This document shows, piece by piece, positions 27,644 through 36,462 of a stretch of DNA of 64,000 nt. The notes beneath the pieces were generated by a model. That model saw nothing but the letters and a program-made list of their open reading frames with translations, was not told the DNA's origin and searched no databases. Position 1 is the stretch's first letter. Each line of letters opens with the position of its first letter. The translations under genes were made by a program, and so were the position numbers. The DNA is from Neoaquamicrobium sediminum (GTDB taxonomy: Bacteria > Pseudomonadota > Alphaproteobacteria > Rhizobiales > Rhizobiaceae): NCBI RefSeq assembly GCF_013240295.1, contig NZ_JABETK010000001.1, positions 1,984,001 through 2,048,000 of the forward strand. The letters are read 5' to 3'.

Positions 27644-28222
27644 TCAGGCCGCCATCTCCACTTCGCGGGCGCGCCCGATGGTCCTGATCCACTCTGCGAA
27701 TTCCGGGCGGGCCTTCGCCTGATGGCCGTAATGGCGGCGCAGGGCCGCGACCAGCCGGCCTTCGCGTCCCAGCATGTCGTCAGCCATGCCGACCATGACC
27801 GAATTCGGCCACGCCTGAGACCTGATCTCGCGCAGGCGTGCGAAGAGGACATCCTCGTCGGTGTCCGGCTCGGTCTGCGCCATCAGCGTGAGCATCGCGG
27901 CGGTGGAGCGCGATATGCCCATATGGCAGTGCACCAGCAGATGGCCGTTCGGGCCTTCGCCGCGCCAGCCGCGCAGCCCCGTCCCGAAATCGAGGATCGC
28001 TCCCACATGTTCGCGGGCCGGCATCACCATGCCGGCGGCCGGGTCGATGATATCGTGAAAGTGCAGCGTCGTGCGATGATGGTCGCCATAGGCGGCGAAG
28101 GCATCGATCTCGGCGCGGCCAGGATCGAGCACCGAGAGCACATGCGATACCGAGCGCGAACCCTGGGCGGGCAGTTCGTCGATGCCGCAGATCGTCAGGA
28201 CGGAAATGGAGGCGGGGATCAT
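27644..28222 (-). CDS. Protein tyrosine phosphatase family protein
   Basis: 192 residues. The P-loop [13 protein letters not shown] carries the CX5R motif, with nucleophile Cys99 and Arg105. An upstream aspartate in [10 protein letters not shown] may be the general acid. This cytoplasmic family occurs widely in Rhizobiales with unknown targets. The ATG at 28222 overlaps the stop of the pterin dehydratase (ATGA), so the two are coupled. Confidence 0.78.
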   Translation of the reverse strand: MIPASISVLTICGIDELPAQGSRSVSHVLSVLDPGRAEIDAFAAYGDHHRTTLHFHDIIDPAAGMVMPAREHVGAILDFGTGLRGWRGEGPNGHLLVHCHMGISRSTAAMLTLMAQTEPDTDEDVLFARLREIRSQAWPNSVMVGMADDMLGREGRLVAALRRHYGHQAKARPEFAEWIRTIGRAREVEMAA

Positions 28223-28596
28223 GGCTCGGCACCTGTCGCTGGAGGAATCGCGGAGAGGTCCCTACACCAGAATTGCCGATTCGGGCAGGTCTGCCCGGGT
28301 TCAACTTCCGCGACGCGGTCCATTCGGCGCGCCAGATCGAAATCGAGCCCGGTCAGCCCGCCTGCGTCATGCGTGGTCAGGCGCACGTCGACTTTGTTGT
28401 AGACGTTGAACCATTCCGGGTGATGGTCGAGCTTCTCGGCGGCCAGCGCCGCCCGTGTCATGAACCCGAACGCCTCGCTGAAGGTCTTGAACGCAAAGCG
28501 CTTCTCGATCGCGGCGCCGTCTTCGGTCCGGGTCCACCCATCGAGCCCGGCAAGGGCCTCCGCGATCAATGTTTCGTCCAGTTTTTCGCGCGCCAT
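28219..28596 (-). CDS. phhB: 4a-hydroxytetrahydrobiopterin dehydratase (PCD/PhhB) with a C-terminal tail
   Basis: 125 residues from ATG 28596. Residues 1-97 are the complete PCD/DCoH fold with the active-site motif [20 protein letters not shown] and [17 protein letters not shown]. It recycles 4a-hydroxy-tetrahydrobiopterin for aromatic amino-acid hydroxylases. Family members usually end near RRMD; here about 27 more residues follow ([15 protein letters not shown] ...) and carry the start of the next gene in another frame. The tail may be real or come from a late frame error. Confidence 0.85.
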   Translation of the reverse strand: MAREKLDETLIAEALAGLDGWTRTEDGAAIEKRFAFKTFSEAFGFMTRAALAAEKLDHHPEWFNVYNKVDVRLTTHDAGGLTGLDFDLARRMDRVAEVEPGQTCPNRQFWCRDLSAIPPATGAEP

Positions 28597-28601
28597 GACC
28601 G

Positions 28602-29198
28602 CTACCGCATGAATTGCGATGCGTCGAAGGCTTCTTCGCCCGAACCTGGACGGGTGGTGTCCCGACCCAGCAGCGGCCATGCCTCCTCGACTATGTAAGG
28701 GCCGCCGCCAACCGAATCGCGCGAGGACATCAGCACGAAGCGACCGACCTTGAATGGCATGGCGGCAAAGTTCCCGCGCGAGGACAGGTATCCTGCGACC
28801 TCGATCGGGCTCGGATTGCGCAACCGCGCAAGCGTCACATGCGGAACGAACTTTCGTGGATCCGCCGGCAGGCCGAGGCGCTGGCAGATGCGTTCGATCT
28901 CGCCTTGGAGGGCGGCAAGATCGGGCGACGCGACGACGCCTGCGTAAAGGGAATGCGGTTTCTTGGAGCCGAAGGCCCCAACACCGGAAAGTGTCAGGCT
29001 GAAGGCCGGACGGCGCACCCTGTCCAGCGCATTGGCGACCTCGTCGGCCACGTGGCCTTCAACATCTCCGATGAAGCGCAGTGTCAGGTGGTAGCTTTCG
29101 ACGTCGATCCAGCGTGCGCCCGGAAGGCCGCCACGCAGGAGCGACAAGGAAAGGGCGGCGTCGCGCGGTATCTCGAGGGCGGTGAAAAGTCGCGGCAT
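28602..29198 (-). CDS. thpR: RNA 2',3'-cyclic phosphodiesterase ThpR
   Basis: 198 residues from ATG 29198, with GAGGAGG upstream. The two HxTx motifs of the 2H phosphoesterase superfamily are present: His37 in YHLTLRF and His120 in PHVTLAR. The family hydrolyses RNA 2',3'-cyclic phosphate ends or ligates tRNA halves. It lies six bases upstream of phhB and is probably in one operon with it. Confidence 0.88.
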   Translation of the reverse strand: MPRLFTALEIPRDAALSLSLLRGGLPGARWIDVESYHLTLRFIGDVEGHVADEVANALDRVRRPAFSLTLSGVGAFGSKKPHSLYAGVVASPDLAALQGEIERICQRLGLPADPRKFVPHVTLARLRNPSPIEVAGYLSSRGNFAAMPFKVGRFVLMSSRDSVGGGPYIVEEAWPLLGRDTTRPGSGEEAFDASQFMR

Positions 29199-29306
29199 TG
29201 CTACCTCCTCGAATCGACTGCTCAAGGGCAGCGAATCATCGATCGGGCCGACGGGCAAGCGCTTTTGTGAGCACATGCCATTCCGTTGGGGAATTGTTGC
29301 TGCGGA

Positions 29307-29951
29307 TCAACTTCCCTGCCCGGCGCCGGCGAGCGTGGTTTCCATCAGCGGCATAAACTCCTCGACCATGCGGTCGACGCCTTCCGCGTTCGGGTGCATC
29401 CCGTCTCCCAGCAGCAAGGAGCTCTGGGCCGCTACGCCTTCCAGAAAGAAGGGATAAAGCGGCAGATCGTAGGTTTCGGCCAGGCGCGGGTAGATCGCTT
29501 CGAATGCCTCGCCATAGTCGCGACCCAGGTTAGGTGCCGCCAGCATGCCCACGAGCAGCACGTCGATGTCGCGTTCCTGCAGCCTCTCGATCATTGCGAC
29601 GAGGTTCTTTTCGGTCAGTTCCGGCGAGATGCCGCGCAGCATGTCGTTGGCACCGAGTTCCAGAATCACGAGGTCGGTTTCGTCGGGCACCGACCAGTCG
29701 AGCCGCGAAAGGCCGCCAGCCGTGGTGTCGCCGGAAACGCCGGCGTTGGCTATCACGACATCGTGACCGTTGGCCTTCAGCGCCGCTTCAAGCTTTTCGG
29801 GGAAGGATTGGCCCGCTTCAAGCTGGTATCCGGCCATCAAACTGTCACCGAAACCCACGATTCGCACGGGATCGGCGGCACTTGTCGTCACTACCAGCAG
29901 CAACAGTGTGCCCGTTGTAAGCAAAAGGTCCCGGAACCGTTTGAAAGCCAT
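29307..29951 (-). CDS. tesA: Arylesterase / lysophospholipase TesA (SGNH hydrolase)
   Basis: 214 residues from ATG 29951; a TTG three codons upstream is possible. A signal-like hydrophobic N-terminus (LLLTTGTLLLLVVTTSAA) leads to the GDSL block (IVGFGDSLMAGYQL, Ser37). Blocks II, III and V follow (NAGVSGDTTAGGL, LGANDMLRGI, GDGMHPNAEG). It is a periplasmic esterase/thioesterase. It is divergent from an ABC pair equivalent to E. coli ybbA-ybbP, the same layout as tesA-ybbAP in enterobacteria. Confidence 0.9.
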   Translation of the reverse strand: MAFKRFRDLLLTTGTLLLLVVTTSAADPVRIVGFGDSLMAGYQLEAGQSFPEKLEAALKANGHDVVIANAGVSGDTTAGGLSRLDWSVPDETDLVILELGANDMLRGISPELTEKNLVAMIERLQERDIDVLLVGMLAAPNLGRDYGEAFEAIYPRLAETYDLPLYPFFLEGVAAQSSLLLGDGMHPNAEGVDRMVEEFMPLMETTLAGAGQGS

Positions 29952-30014
29952 GTTATCCAACCCATATCTGACCGACGCCGTCGCCGACGATCACACATAT
30001 AGGAAAGCTGCCCC

Positions 30015-30712
30015 GTGACAGAAACCGTCATCCAGATGAAGGACGTATCGCTGACCCTGGGTGAAGGGGCTTCCTCGGTACATGTGCTGAAGGGCGTCAG
30101 CCTCGAGGTGCTGCGTGGAGAGGCGACCGGGATCGTGGGCCCGTCCGGTTCGGGCAAGTCGACGCTGCTGATGGTGCTGGCGGGTCTGGAGAAGGTCGAT
30201 GCCGGCGAAGTCTGGATCGCGGGTGAACGCATCGACGGGCGCAGCGAAGATGCGGTTGCGGCCTTCCGGGGACGCAATGTCGGCATCGTGTTCCAGTCGT
30301 TCCATCTGATCCCGAACATGACGGCGCTGGAAAATGTCGCTGTGCCGCTGGAACTCGCCGGCCATGCCGATCCGTTCGCAGTTGCACGGGAGGAGCTTGC
30401 CGCCGTCGGGCTTGCAGAACGGATAACGCATTACCCGGGCGAATTGTCGGGGGCGAGCAGCAGCGTGTGGCCATCGCCCGTGCGCTTGCACCCGACCCGA
30501 AAATACTGATCGCCGACGAGCCAACCGGAAATCTCGACCAGGCGACCGGACGACAGGTCGCGGATCTCCTGTTTTCCAAGGCGCAGGAGCGCGGTATGAC
30601 GCTGGTACTTGTCACGCACGATCCAAGCCTCGCCGCACGCTGTGCACGGCAGATCGCGATGCGCTCGGGCCGCATCGAGACATCGTCGGCGCTTGCCGCC
30701 GTGCCGGCCTGA
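30015..30712 (+). CDS. ybbA: ABC transporter ATP-binding protein YbbA/LolD-like (frameshifted)
   Basis: About 232 residues from GTG 30015. Walker A is GPSGSGKST (42-50), the Q-loop is VFQSFHLIPNM, the signature is LSGGEQQRVAIARA and Walker B is LIADEPTGNLD. It belongs to the MacB/LolD group that works with FtsX-fold permeases, extracting molecules from the membrane rather than importing. The frame breaks at the G run 30449-30453, inside the signature: one more G gives LSGGEQQ. The permease gene follows by ten bases. Confidence 0.87.
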
Positions 30713-30722
30713 GTCACGGCGC

Positions 30723-33272
30723 ATGGGGGCTTTAGACACGCTTCGCCTTGCCGTTCGTTTTTCACTTCGCGAGATGCGGGGCGGGCTTTCGGGATTCCTG
30801 ATCTTCATAACCTGCATCGCCTTGGGCGTGGCTGCGATCGGCGGGATCAACTCGGTCGCGCGCGCCATTACCGTCGGCGTCGAATCGCAGGGGCGGGAAC
30901 TGCTCGGCGGCGACATACGCTTCCAACTCATCCACCGCGAGGTCGATGAGCGGGAGCGCGCCTTCCTCGATGAGCTGGGCACGGTGGCGCAAAGCGCCAA
31001 TATGCGTTCTATGGCCCGGCTGGCGGACGGTTCCGACCAGACGCTGGTCGAGGTCAAGGCGGTGGACGGGCTCTATCCGCTTTACGGCACGTTCGTGGCT
31101 GAGCCAGCCATGCCGCTCGACGAAATCCTGGCGGAAACCGACCGCATCCATGGTGCTGCGGCGGCGGATATCCTGTTCGACAGGTTGGGCCTTTCCATCG
31201 GCGACCGGGTGAGTTTGGGCAATGCCGAATTTGAGCTGCGCGCGCAGGTGGTCAGCGAGCCGGACGCGATCTCCGATGGGTTCGGCCTTGCGCCGCGCCT
31301 TCTGGTTTCGCTCGACGGGCTACGCGCTTCGGGGCTGATACAGCCGGGAAGCCTCGTGGAACATGCCTACAAGGTGAAGCTGCCGGAGCCGACGAGTGAA
31401 GCCGCGCTGCGCCAGATCGCCGAGCGCGCGACCGAAGCGTTTCCCGAGGCCGGCTGGAGCATACGTTCGCGCACCAATGCCGCGCCGGCGCTATCGTCCA
31501 ATGTGGAGCGGTTCTCACAGTTCCTGACGCTGGTCGGGCTGACGGCGCTGGTTGTCGGCGGTGTGGGCGTCGCCAACGCGGTGCGCGCCTATCTCGACAG
31601 CAAGCGCGGGGTGATCGCGACGTTCAAGAGCCTCGGTGCTTCGGGGCGTTTCGTTTTCACCGTTTATCTGGTCCAGATCCTGGCTATCGCGGGTATCGGC
31701 ATCGCCGTCGGCCTGGTGCTGGGCGCATTGATGCCGCTGGCGGCCAGCGCGATGCTGTCGTCCGTGCTGCCGGTGCCGGCCGCGGGTGGTCTTTATCCAG
31801 GCGCACTGGCCCTTGCAGCGCTGTTTGGGGTGCTGGTGACGCTGGCCTTCGCCCTGCTGCCGCTGGGACGCGCGCGCGACGTGCCGGCCACGGCGCTGTT
31901 CCGCGAAATGGGGTTCGATCCCCGCGGCCTGCCGCGTCTGGTCTATGTCTTTGCAACACTCGCGGTCGCGGTCGCGCTGGCGGCGCTCGCCGTGTGGACG
32001 TCGACCGACCGGCGCATCGCGATCATCTTCGTCGGCGCCGCGATTGTCGCGTTCCTGGTGCTGCGCCTCGTCGCATCGCTGGTGCAATGGCTTGCCCGCC
32101 ACAGCCCGCGTGTGCGCTCCACCGCGTTCCGGCTCGCCATCGGCAACATCCATCGCCCCGGGGCGCTGACGCCATCCGTCGTGCTGTCGCTGGGGCTGGG
32201 GCTTACGCTGCTCGTCTCGCTCGCGCTGATCGACGGCAATCTGCGGCGTCAGATCGCGGGCAACCTGCCCGAACAGGCGCCGAATTTCTTCTTCGTCGAT
32301 ATCCAGAGCGGCGACGTGGATGCGTTCGCCGATCTCGTCCAGGCAGAATCGCCGGAAGGAAAGCTCATTCGCGTGCCGATGCTGCGTGGCCGGGTGATGG
32401 CGCTCAACGACGTCGATGTGCGTGAGCTTCAGGTGCCGCCGGAAGGCGCCTGGGTGCTGCGCGGCGACCGCGGCATCACCTATGCGCGCAATGTGCCTGA
32501 GAACTCTACGCTGACGGCCGGCGAGTGGTGGCCCGACGGATATGAGGGCGAGCCGCTGGTCTCCTTCGCTGCGCAGGAAGCGGGCGAGCTCGGGCTGAAA
32601 CTGGGTGATACGGTCACCGTCAACGTGCTTGGGCGCAACATAACCGCGCGTATCGCCAATTTGCGCGAGGTGCAGTGGGAATCGCTCGGCATCAACTTCG
32701 TGATGGTGTTTTCGCCCAATACGTTCGCAGGCGCGCCGCATTCCTGGCTCGCCACCCTGGCGGACGAGCAGGCGACATCCGCCGACGAGGCGCGGTTGCT
32801 GAATGCCGTCACGCGTGCCTTTCCGGGCGTGACCAGCGTGCGCGTCAAGGACGCGCTCGAGATCGTCAACACGATCGTCGCGCAACTTGCGGTGGCGATC
32901 CGGGCGGCGGCGGCGATTGCTCTTGTCGCTTCCGTGCTGGTGCTTTCCGGTGCGCTGGCAGCCGGAAATCGTGCCCGGGTCCACGATGCCGTGGTGTTGA
33001 AGACGCTGGGCGCGACACGGCGCACGCTAATCCAGGCTTTTTCGCTGGAATACACGATCATCGGCCTCGCGACTGCCCTGTTCGCGCTTCTGGCGGGTGG
33101 TGCGGCCGCGTGGTTCGTCGTTTCCCGCATCATGACGCTGCCTTCCGCCTTCCTGCCGGAGGTCGCTGTCTCGACAGTTGTGATCGCGCTGGTGCTTACC
33201 GTCGGATTCGGCTTGATCGGCACGTGGCGGGTTCTGGGCCACAAGGCAGCACCCGTGCTGCGCAATCTGTGA
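30723..33272 (+). CDS. ybbP: ABC transporter permease YbbP-like (FtsX/MacB family)
   Basis: 849 residues from ATG 30723. An N-terminal span (SGFLIFITCIALGVAAIGGI), a periplasmic MacB-like domain, and two copies of the FtsX permease unit follow: about 260-400 (FLTLVGLTALVVGGVGVANA) and about 730-845 (AIRAAAAIALVASVLVLSGA). The C-terminal end reads GTWRVLGHKAAPVLRNL. This large YbbP type pairs with YbbA; the exported molecule is unknown, possibly a lipid or signalling molecule. Confidence 0.87.
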   Translation: MGALDTLRLAVRFSLREMRGGLSGFLIFITCIALGVAAIGGINSVARAITVGVESQGRELLGGDIRFQLIHREVDERERAFLDELGTVAQSANMRSMARLADGSDQTLVEVKAVDGLYPLYGTFVAEPAMPLDEILAETDRIHGAAAADILFDRLGLSIGDRVSLGNAEFELRAQVVSEPDAISDGFGLAPRLLVSLDGLRASGLIQPGSLVEHAYKVKLPEPTSEAALRQIAERATEAFPEAGWSIRSRTNAAPALSSNVERFSQFLTLVGLTALVVGGVGVANAVRAYLDSKRGVIATFKSLGASGRFVFTVYLVQILAIAGIGIAVGLVLGALMPLAASAMLSSVLPVPAAGGLYPGALALAALFGVLVTLAFALLPLGRARDVPATALFREMGFDPRGLPRLVYVFATLAVAVALAALAVWTSTDRRIAIIFVGAAIVAFLVLRLVASLVQWLARHSPRVRSTAFRLAIGNIHRPGALTPSVVLSLGLGLTLLVSLALIDGNLRRQIAGNLPEQAPNFFFVDIQSGDVDAFADLVQAESPEGKLIRVPMLRGRVMALNDVDVRELQVPPEGAWVLRGDRGITYARNVPENSTLTAGEWWPDGYEGEPLVSFAAQEAGELGLKLGDTVTVNVLGRNITARIANLREVQWESLGINFVMVFSPNTFAGAPHSWLATLADEQATSADEARLLNAVTRAFPGVTSVRVKDALEIVNTIVAQLAVAIRAAAAIALVASVLVLSGALAAGNRARVHDAVVLKTLGATRRTLIQAFSLEYTIIGLATALFALLAGGAAAWFVVSRIMTLPSAFLPEVAVSTVVIALVLTVGFGLIGTWRVLGHKAAPVLRNL

Positions 33273-33395
33273 GGCGGGCGATTGCGTTAACCTTCGGCGC
33301 GGTTCGATGTCGCAGATGAACGCTTTGTGAGCCTCACGAAGCGTTTCCGCGTGCAATTGCTCTTGTCCGAACGATGGGGAATGAGCATATTTCAT

Positions 33396-33443
33396 GTCAG
33401 GCATGCTGGAGTTCCGCCAGCGGCGCCTGGGCGTATGCCCGAC
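33396..33443 (+). ncRNA. Candidate ybhL leader RNA upstream of the BAX-inhibitor gene
   Basis: In the 204-base gap before the BAX-inhibitor gene, GTC-A-GGCAT (33396-33404) pairs with ATGCC-C-GAC (33435-33443). Inside is a CTGG-N7-CCAG hairpin (33406-33420). A structured ybhL leader of unknown function is described upstream of ybhL homologues in Rhizobiales, and the gene here is such a homologue. I match it by position and a paired stem, not by a covariance model. Confidence 0.4.
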
Positions 33444-33476
33444 ACCCGACGGAACATGAGCAGAAAAGAGGAAATT

Positions 33477-34256
33477 ATGGCTGACCTTCGCAACTATCAG
33501 GCTCGCGTGGCGACCGCCGGTTCGCGCGCTGACGCCTCGATCGACGAGGGGCTGCGCGCTTACATGATCAGGGTTTACAACCTGATGGCGCTGGGCCTCG
33601 CGATCACCGGCATTGCCGCACTCGGTACCGTCATGCTGGCAACCACGAACGACCCGTCCGCTGCCGTCGCGCAGCTCGGCAACGGCAAGATGCTGACCGG
33701 GCTCGGCACCGCGCTCTACGGCTCGCCGCTGCGCTGGGTGGTTATGCTCGCCCCGCTGGCGATGGTGTTCTTCCTGTCGTTCCGCGTGGAAAAGATGAGC
33801 CTTTCGGCCGCACAGACCACGTTCTGGGCCTTCGCCGCCGTGATGGGCATCTCGCTGTCGTCGATATTCCTGGTCTACACCAGCGCTTCGATCGTGCAGA
33901 CGTTCTTCATCACCGCCACGGCGTTCCTGGCGCTGTCGCTATTCGGTTACACCACCAAGCGCGACCTGTCGGGCATGGGCTCGTTCCTGATCATGGGCGT
34001 CTGGGGTCTGATCCTGGCGTCGATCGTGAACATCTTCCTTGGATCGTCCGCGCTTCAGTTCGCCATCTCGGCGATCGGCGTGCTGGTGTTTGCGGGCCTC
34101 ACCGCCTACGACACCCAGCAGATCAAGGAGATGTACTACGAGGGCGATGGTGCTCTGGTCGCTGGTCGCAAGGCGATCATGGGCGCCCTGCGGCTCTATC
34201 TCGACTTCATCAACATGTTCATGTTCCTGCTGCAGTTCCTGGGCAACCGCGAATAG
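33477..34256 (+). CDS. BAX inhibitor-1/YccA (YbhL) family membrane protein
   Basis: 259 residues from ATG 33477, with AGAGGAA upstream; a longer in-frame opening over the leader is rejected. Seven hydrophobic segments follow an N-terminal cytoplasmic stretch. The family end, GALRLYLDFINMFMFLLQFL then GNRE, is intact, as is FAGLTAYDTQQIKEMYYEG. Bacterial members act as pH-sensitive calcium leak channels or as membrane stress proteins. It is monocistronic, with a strong terminator. Confidence 0.93.
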   Translation: MADLRNYQARVATAGSRADASIDEGLRAYMIRVYNLMALGLAITGIAALGTVMLATTNDPSAAVAQLGNGKMLTGLGTALYGSPLRWVVMLAPLAMVFFLSFRVEKMSLSAAQTTFWAFAAVMGISLSSIFLVYTSASIVQTFFITATAFLALSLFGYTTKRDLSGMGSFLIMGVWGLILASIVNIFLGSSALQFAISAIGVLVFAGLTAYDTQQIKEMYYEGDGALVAGRKAIMGALRLYLDFINMFMFLLQFLGNRE

Positions 34257-34277
34257 CAGTCGGCAGAACCAAAAAAG

Positions 34278-34305
34278 AAAGGGCGGCTCTCGAGCCGCCC
34301 TTTTT
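34278..34305 (+). terminator. Intrinsic terminator of the BAX-inhibitor gene
   Basis: GGGCGGCT (34281-34288) pairs with AGCCGCCC (34293-34300) around CTCG, preceded by AAA and followed by TTTTTCTTG. A textbook Rho-independent terminator 24 bases after the stop. Confidence 0.9.
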
Positions 34306-34325
34306 CTTGCCGGTGTTTCCCGCGC

Positions 34326-35153
34326 TCAGTGCGACAGCAGCGTGGGGCGAAGCGGGTTCTTCAACACGTGAGCGGTAGCGCTGCCGAGGAAGAAGTCGCG
34401 GATGCGCGAGTGCCCGAACGCGCCCATGACGAGCAGATCTGCGTCCGCCGCCACCTTGTCGAGGGTCTTGCCGACCGTTTCATTGCCACGATCGACATGC
34501 TCCAGCGTCACCTTCACGTCATTGCGCGCAAGATGGGCGGCCAGCTCAGGCCCGGTTGCATTGTCGGGCATGGCCTTGTCCTTGTTGACCGTGACGAGGC
34601 GCACATCCTTTGCGCGCCGCAGCAGCGGCATGGCGTCGCCGATCGCGCGCACCGATGCCCGGCTGGCATCCCAAGCCACCACGACGCTGTCGAGGCTGAA
34701 CGTGTCCTGCTTGCCCTCCGGCATCAGCAGCACCGGCCTGCCTGACTCGAAGACCAGCGCCTGCACCAGATCGATGCAGGCCTGACTGTCCGAGATGGCG
34801 GGCACCACCGTCAGATCGCGCATGCGTGCGTAGTCCATCGCGGGATGGGAGCTTCCTTCCGAAACTTTGACGATGATGCCCTGGCGGGCGATGCCCGCGC
34901 GTTCCGCCTCTGCCTCGAAGGCGTCGAGCTGCGCCTGGGCAACCGTATGAACTTCGCTCTGCCGGGTCTTCAGCTGCGTTTCCAACTCGGTGCTGAACGG
35001 ATGGAAACCCACCGGCATGGGCACCGCGGTCTCCACGACCAGACCTGTCAGGTGCGCCTCCAGCAGCCTGGCCATGTCCACGGCCCGTCGCAACTCGTTG
35101 GGAGACGCGGTCTTGGGGTAGGAGGGCAGTGGCAGCAGAATGTCTTTGATCAT
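34326..35153 (-). CDS. Tandem-domain universal stress protein in the FixLJ-FixK island
   Basis: 275 residues made of two UspA-like domains. The N-terminal one (MIKDILLPLPSYPKTASPNE ...) is degenerate in the nucleotide loop. The C-terminal one carries a good signature (LLVMGAFGHSRIRDFFLGSA then HVLKNPLRPTLLSH). Such proteins are typical targets of FNR/FixK-type control in low-oxygen metabolism. It follows fixK by 120 bases on the same strand and may be cotranscribed. No FixK box was found in that gap. Confidence 0.85.
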   Translation of the reverse strand: MIKDILLPLPSYPKTASPNELRRAVDMARLLEAHLTGLVVETAVPMPVGFHPFSTELETQLKTRQSEVHTVAQAQLDAFEAEAERAGIARQGIIVKVSEGSSHPAMDYARMRDLTVVPAISDSQACIDLVQALVFESGRPVLLMPEGKQDTFSLDSVVVAWDASRASVRAIGDAMPLLRRAKDVRLVTVNKDKAMPDNATGPELAAHLARNDVKVTLEHVDRGNETVGKTLDKVAADADLLVMGAFGHSRIRDFFLGSATAHVLKNPLRPTLLSH

Positions 35154-35273
35154 GTCGTCCTCGATTGGGCTTTCGAACGTTCGGCCGCCATTATCAGAGG
35201 CCGAAGGCCTGCTGTCACCCTCGCCTGTGGCCAGATGCGAAAATTAGGGTCAGCATCGACACTGCGACGTCGC

Positions 35274-35909
35274 CTATTCGCTCATTTCACGCAAGGCATG
35301 CCACCTTACGATCTCGACGCAACGCAGGCTTGCAAGCCTGATGACGCCCTTTTCCTTCAGCTTGGTGAAGACGCGCGACACGGTTTCTATGGTGAGGCCC
35401 AGATAGTCGGCGATATCCATGCGCGACATCGGCAGGTCGAACCGAGTGTCGCCGCCCTGGCGCTCGGCCATATCGACGAGAAAAGCCGCGACGCGCTCCG
35501 GCGCGTGCTGCCGGCCAAGCACCAGAAGATGCTCCTGGGCCCGCACCAGACTCTTCAATGCCAGCGGCAGGAGCGCTCGTGATACGTCGCCGGCCGAGGC
35601 CAGCCGCATGATGCGGATACCCGTTGTGCCGATCGCCTCGGCGAAGAAGTGGTGGGAGCCGTCGGTCTCGAACCCGAACACCTCGCCAGCCATATGAAAT
35701 GCGGCGATCTGGCGCCTGCCGTCGGCCAGCAGGCGATAGACCCGTACCGCCCCGAATTCCACCTGGTAGAGGCAGTCGGCCTTTTCGCCCTGCGCATAGA
35801 TTTCGGCTCCGGGGTCAAAACAGGTGACCGGCTGCAGCGCGTTGCCGGAGGCATCGGCGACAGCGAAGGGAAAGGCATCGAAGCCTGTGGGCAGCGGGTG
35901 GATGGTCAT
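35274..35909 (-). CDS. fixK: Crp/Fnr-family regulator FixK
   Basis: 211 residues. A cyclic-nucleotide-type beta barrel (CFDPGAEIYAQGEKADCLYQ) is followed by a helix-turn-helix of the Fnr/FixK type: MDIADYLGLTIETVSRVFTK, with the E-xx-SR residues that read TTGAT half-sites. There is no N-terminal cysteine cluster, so it should not sense oxygen through an Fe-S centre as Fnr does but depend on FixLJ. A FixJ-like site lies 72-89 bases upstream of its ATG. A matching FixK box lies at 39143-39156. Confidence 0.88.
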   Translation of the reverse strand: MTIHPLPTGFDAFPFAVADASGNALQPVTCFDPGAEIYAQGEKADCLYQVEFGAVRVYRLLADGRRQIAAFHMAGEVFGFETDGSHHFFAEAIGTTGIRIMRLASAGDVSRALLPLALKSLVRAQEHLLVLGRQHAPERVAAFLVDMAERQGGDTRFDLPMSRMDIADYLGLTIETVSRVFTKLKEKGVIRLASLRCVEIVRWHALREMSE

Positions 35910-35980
35910 GGCGGTTTCCCCATCTGTATCGTGAGACAGAGATCGCGCGGATCGCGCCGTGGCGAAATTCGGTTATGTCC

Positions 35981-35998
35981 CTACGGGAAACTACGTAG
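35981..35998 (-). promoter_or_regulatory. Candidate FixJ-binding site upstream of fixK
   Basis: On the minus strand this reads CTACGTAGTTTCCCGTAG: two CGTAG units ten bases apart, with the TACGTAG core described for FixJ targets in rhizobial fixK promoters. It is 72-89 bases before the fixK start, a usual activator distance, and it overlaps the stop of the upstream receiver gene. The cognate fixL-fixJ pair is adjacent. Confidence 0.6.
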
Positions 35999-36413
35999 CG
36001 CTGGCCTTTGGCTCGTTGCCGACCAGAGCTACCACCGTGTCGACGAGCCTTCGGCCGAGCAGGGGCTTGGTCAGGATCGCGATTTGCGATGTGGTCTCTG
36101 GTACGTTGCGCAGGCGATCGACCAGGAGCACGATCGGTCGCGGGACCGGGTCCAGCCGATCCGCAATGCCGCTGCGGCCGGACACGGCATTCTCATCCAC
36201 CACGCTGCACACCATCTGCCCGGCTGTTGCCGCCTGCAACGCTGCAGCGAGCAGGGCGTGCGAATCGACGCGGAATCCCTCCGCCTCCAGCGCAAACTCC
36301 ACCGATCTGCGCAGCTCCGGATCTGGAACAACGACGAGCACTTTATGCTGCGGATGCAACGCGACCTTCTCCACGGCAATCGGGATGGCTGATCCATCCA
36401 GCGTGCCCCTCAC
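35991..36413 (-). CDS. Stand-alone degenerate receiver domain protein
   Basis: 140 residues from GTG 36413. The first strand KVLVVVPDPELRRSVEFALE and the C-terminal ILTKPLLGRRLVDTVV show a CheY-like fold, including the conserved lysine-proline. The acidic pocket is incomplete: only one aspartate (PDPE) stands where two acids are usual, though an aspartate in CSVVDENAV may be at the phosphoacceptor position. It may be a phosphate sink or a non-phosphorylated partner for FixL/FixJ. It lies between fixJ and fixK. Confidence 0.6.
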   Translation of the reverse strand: MRGTLDGSAIPIAVEKVALHPQHKVLVVVPDPELRRSVEFALEAEGFRVDSHALLAAALQAATAGQMVCSVVDENAVSGRSGIADRLDPVPRPIVLLVDRLRNVPETTSQIAILTKPLLGRRLVDTVVALVGNEPKASAT

Positions 36414-36462
36414 TAGGCCGTGTCGCGAGCCAGCGCTTTGCGCGAGGTCAAATTGTCGCGGC

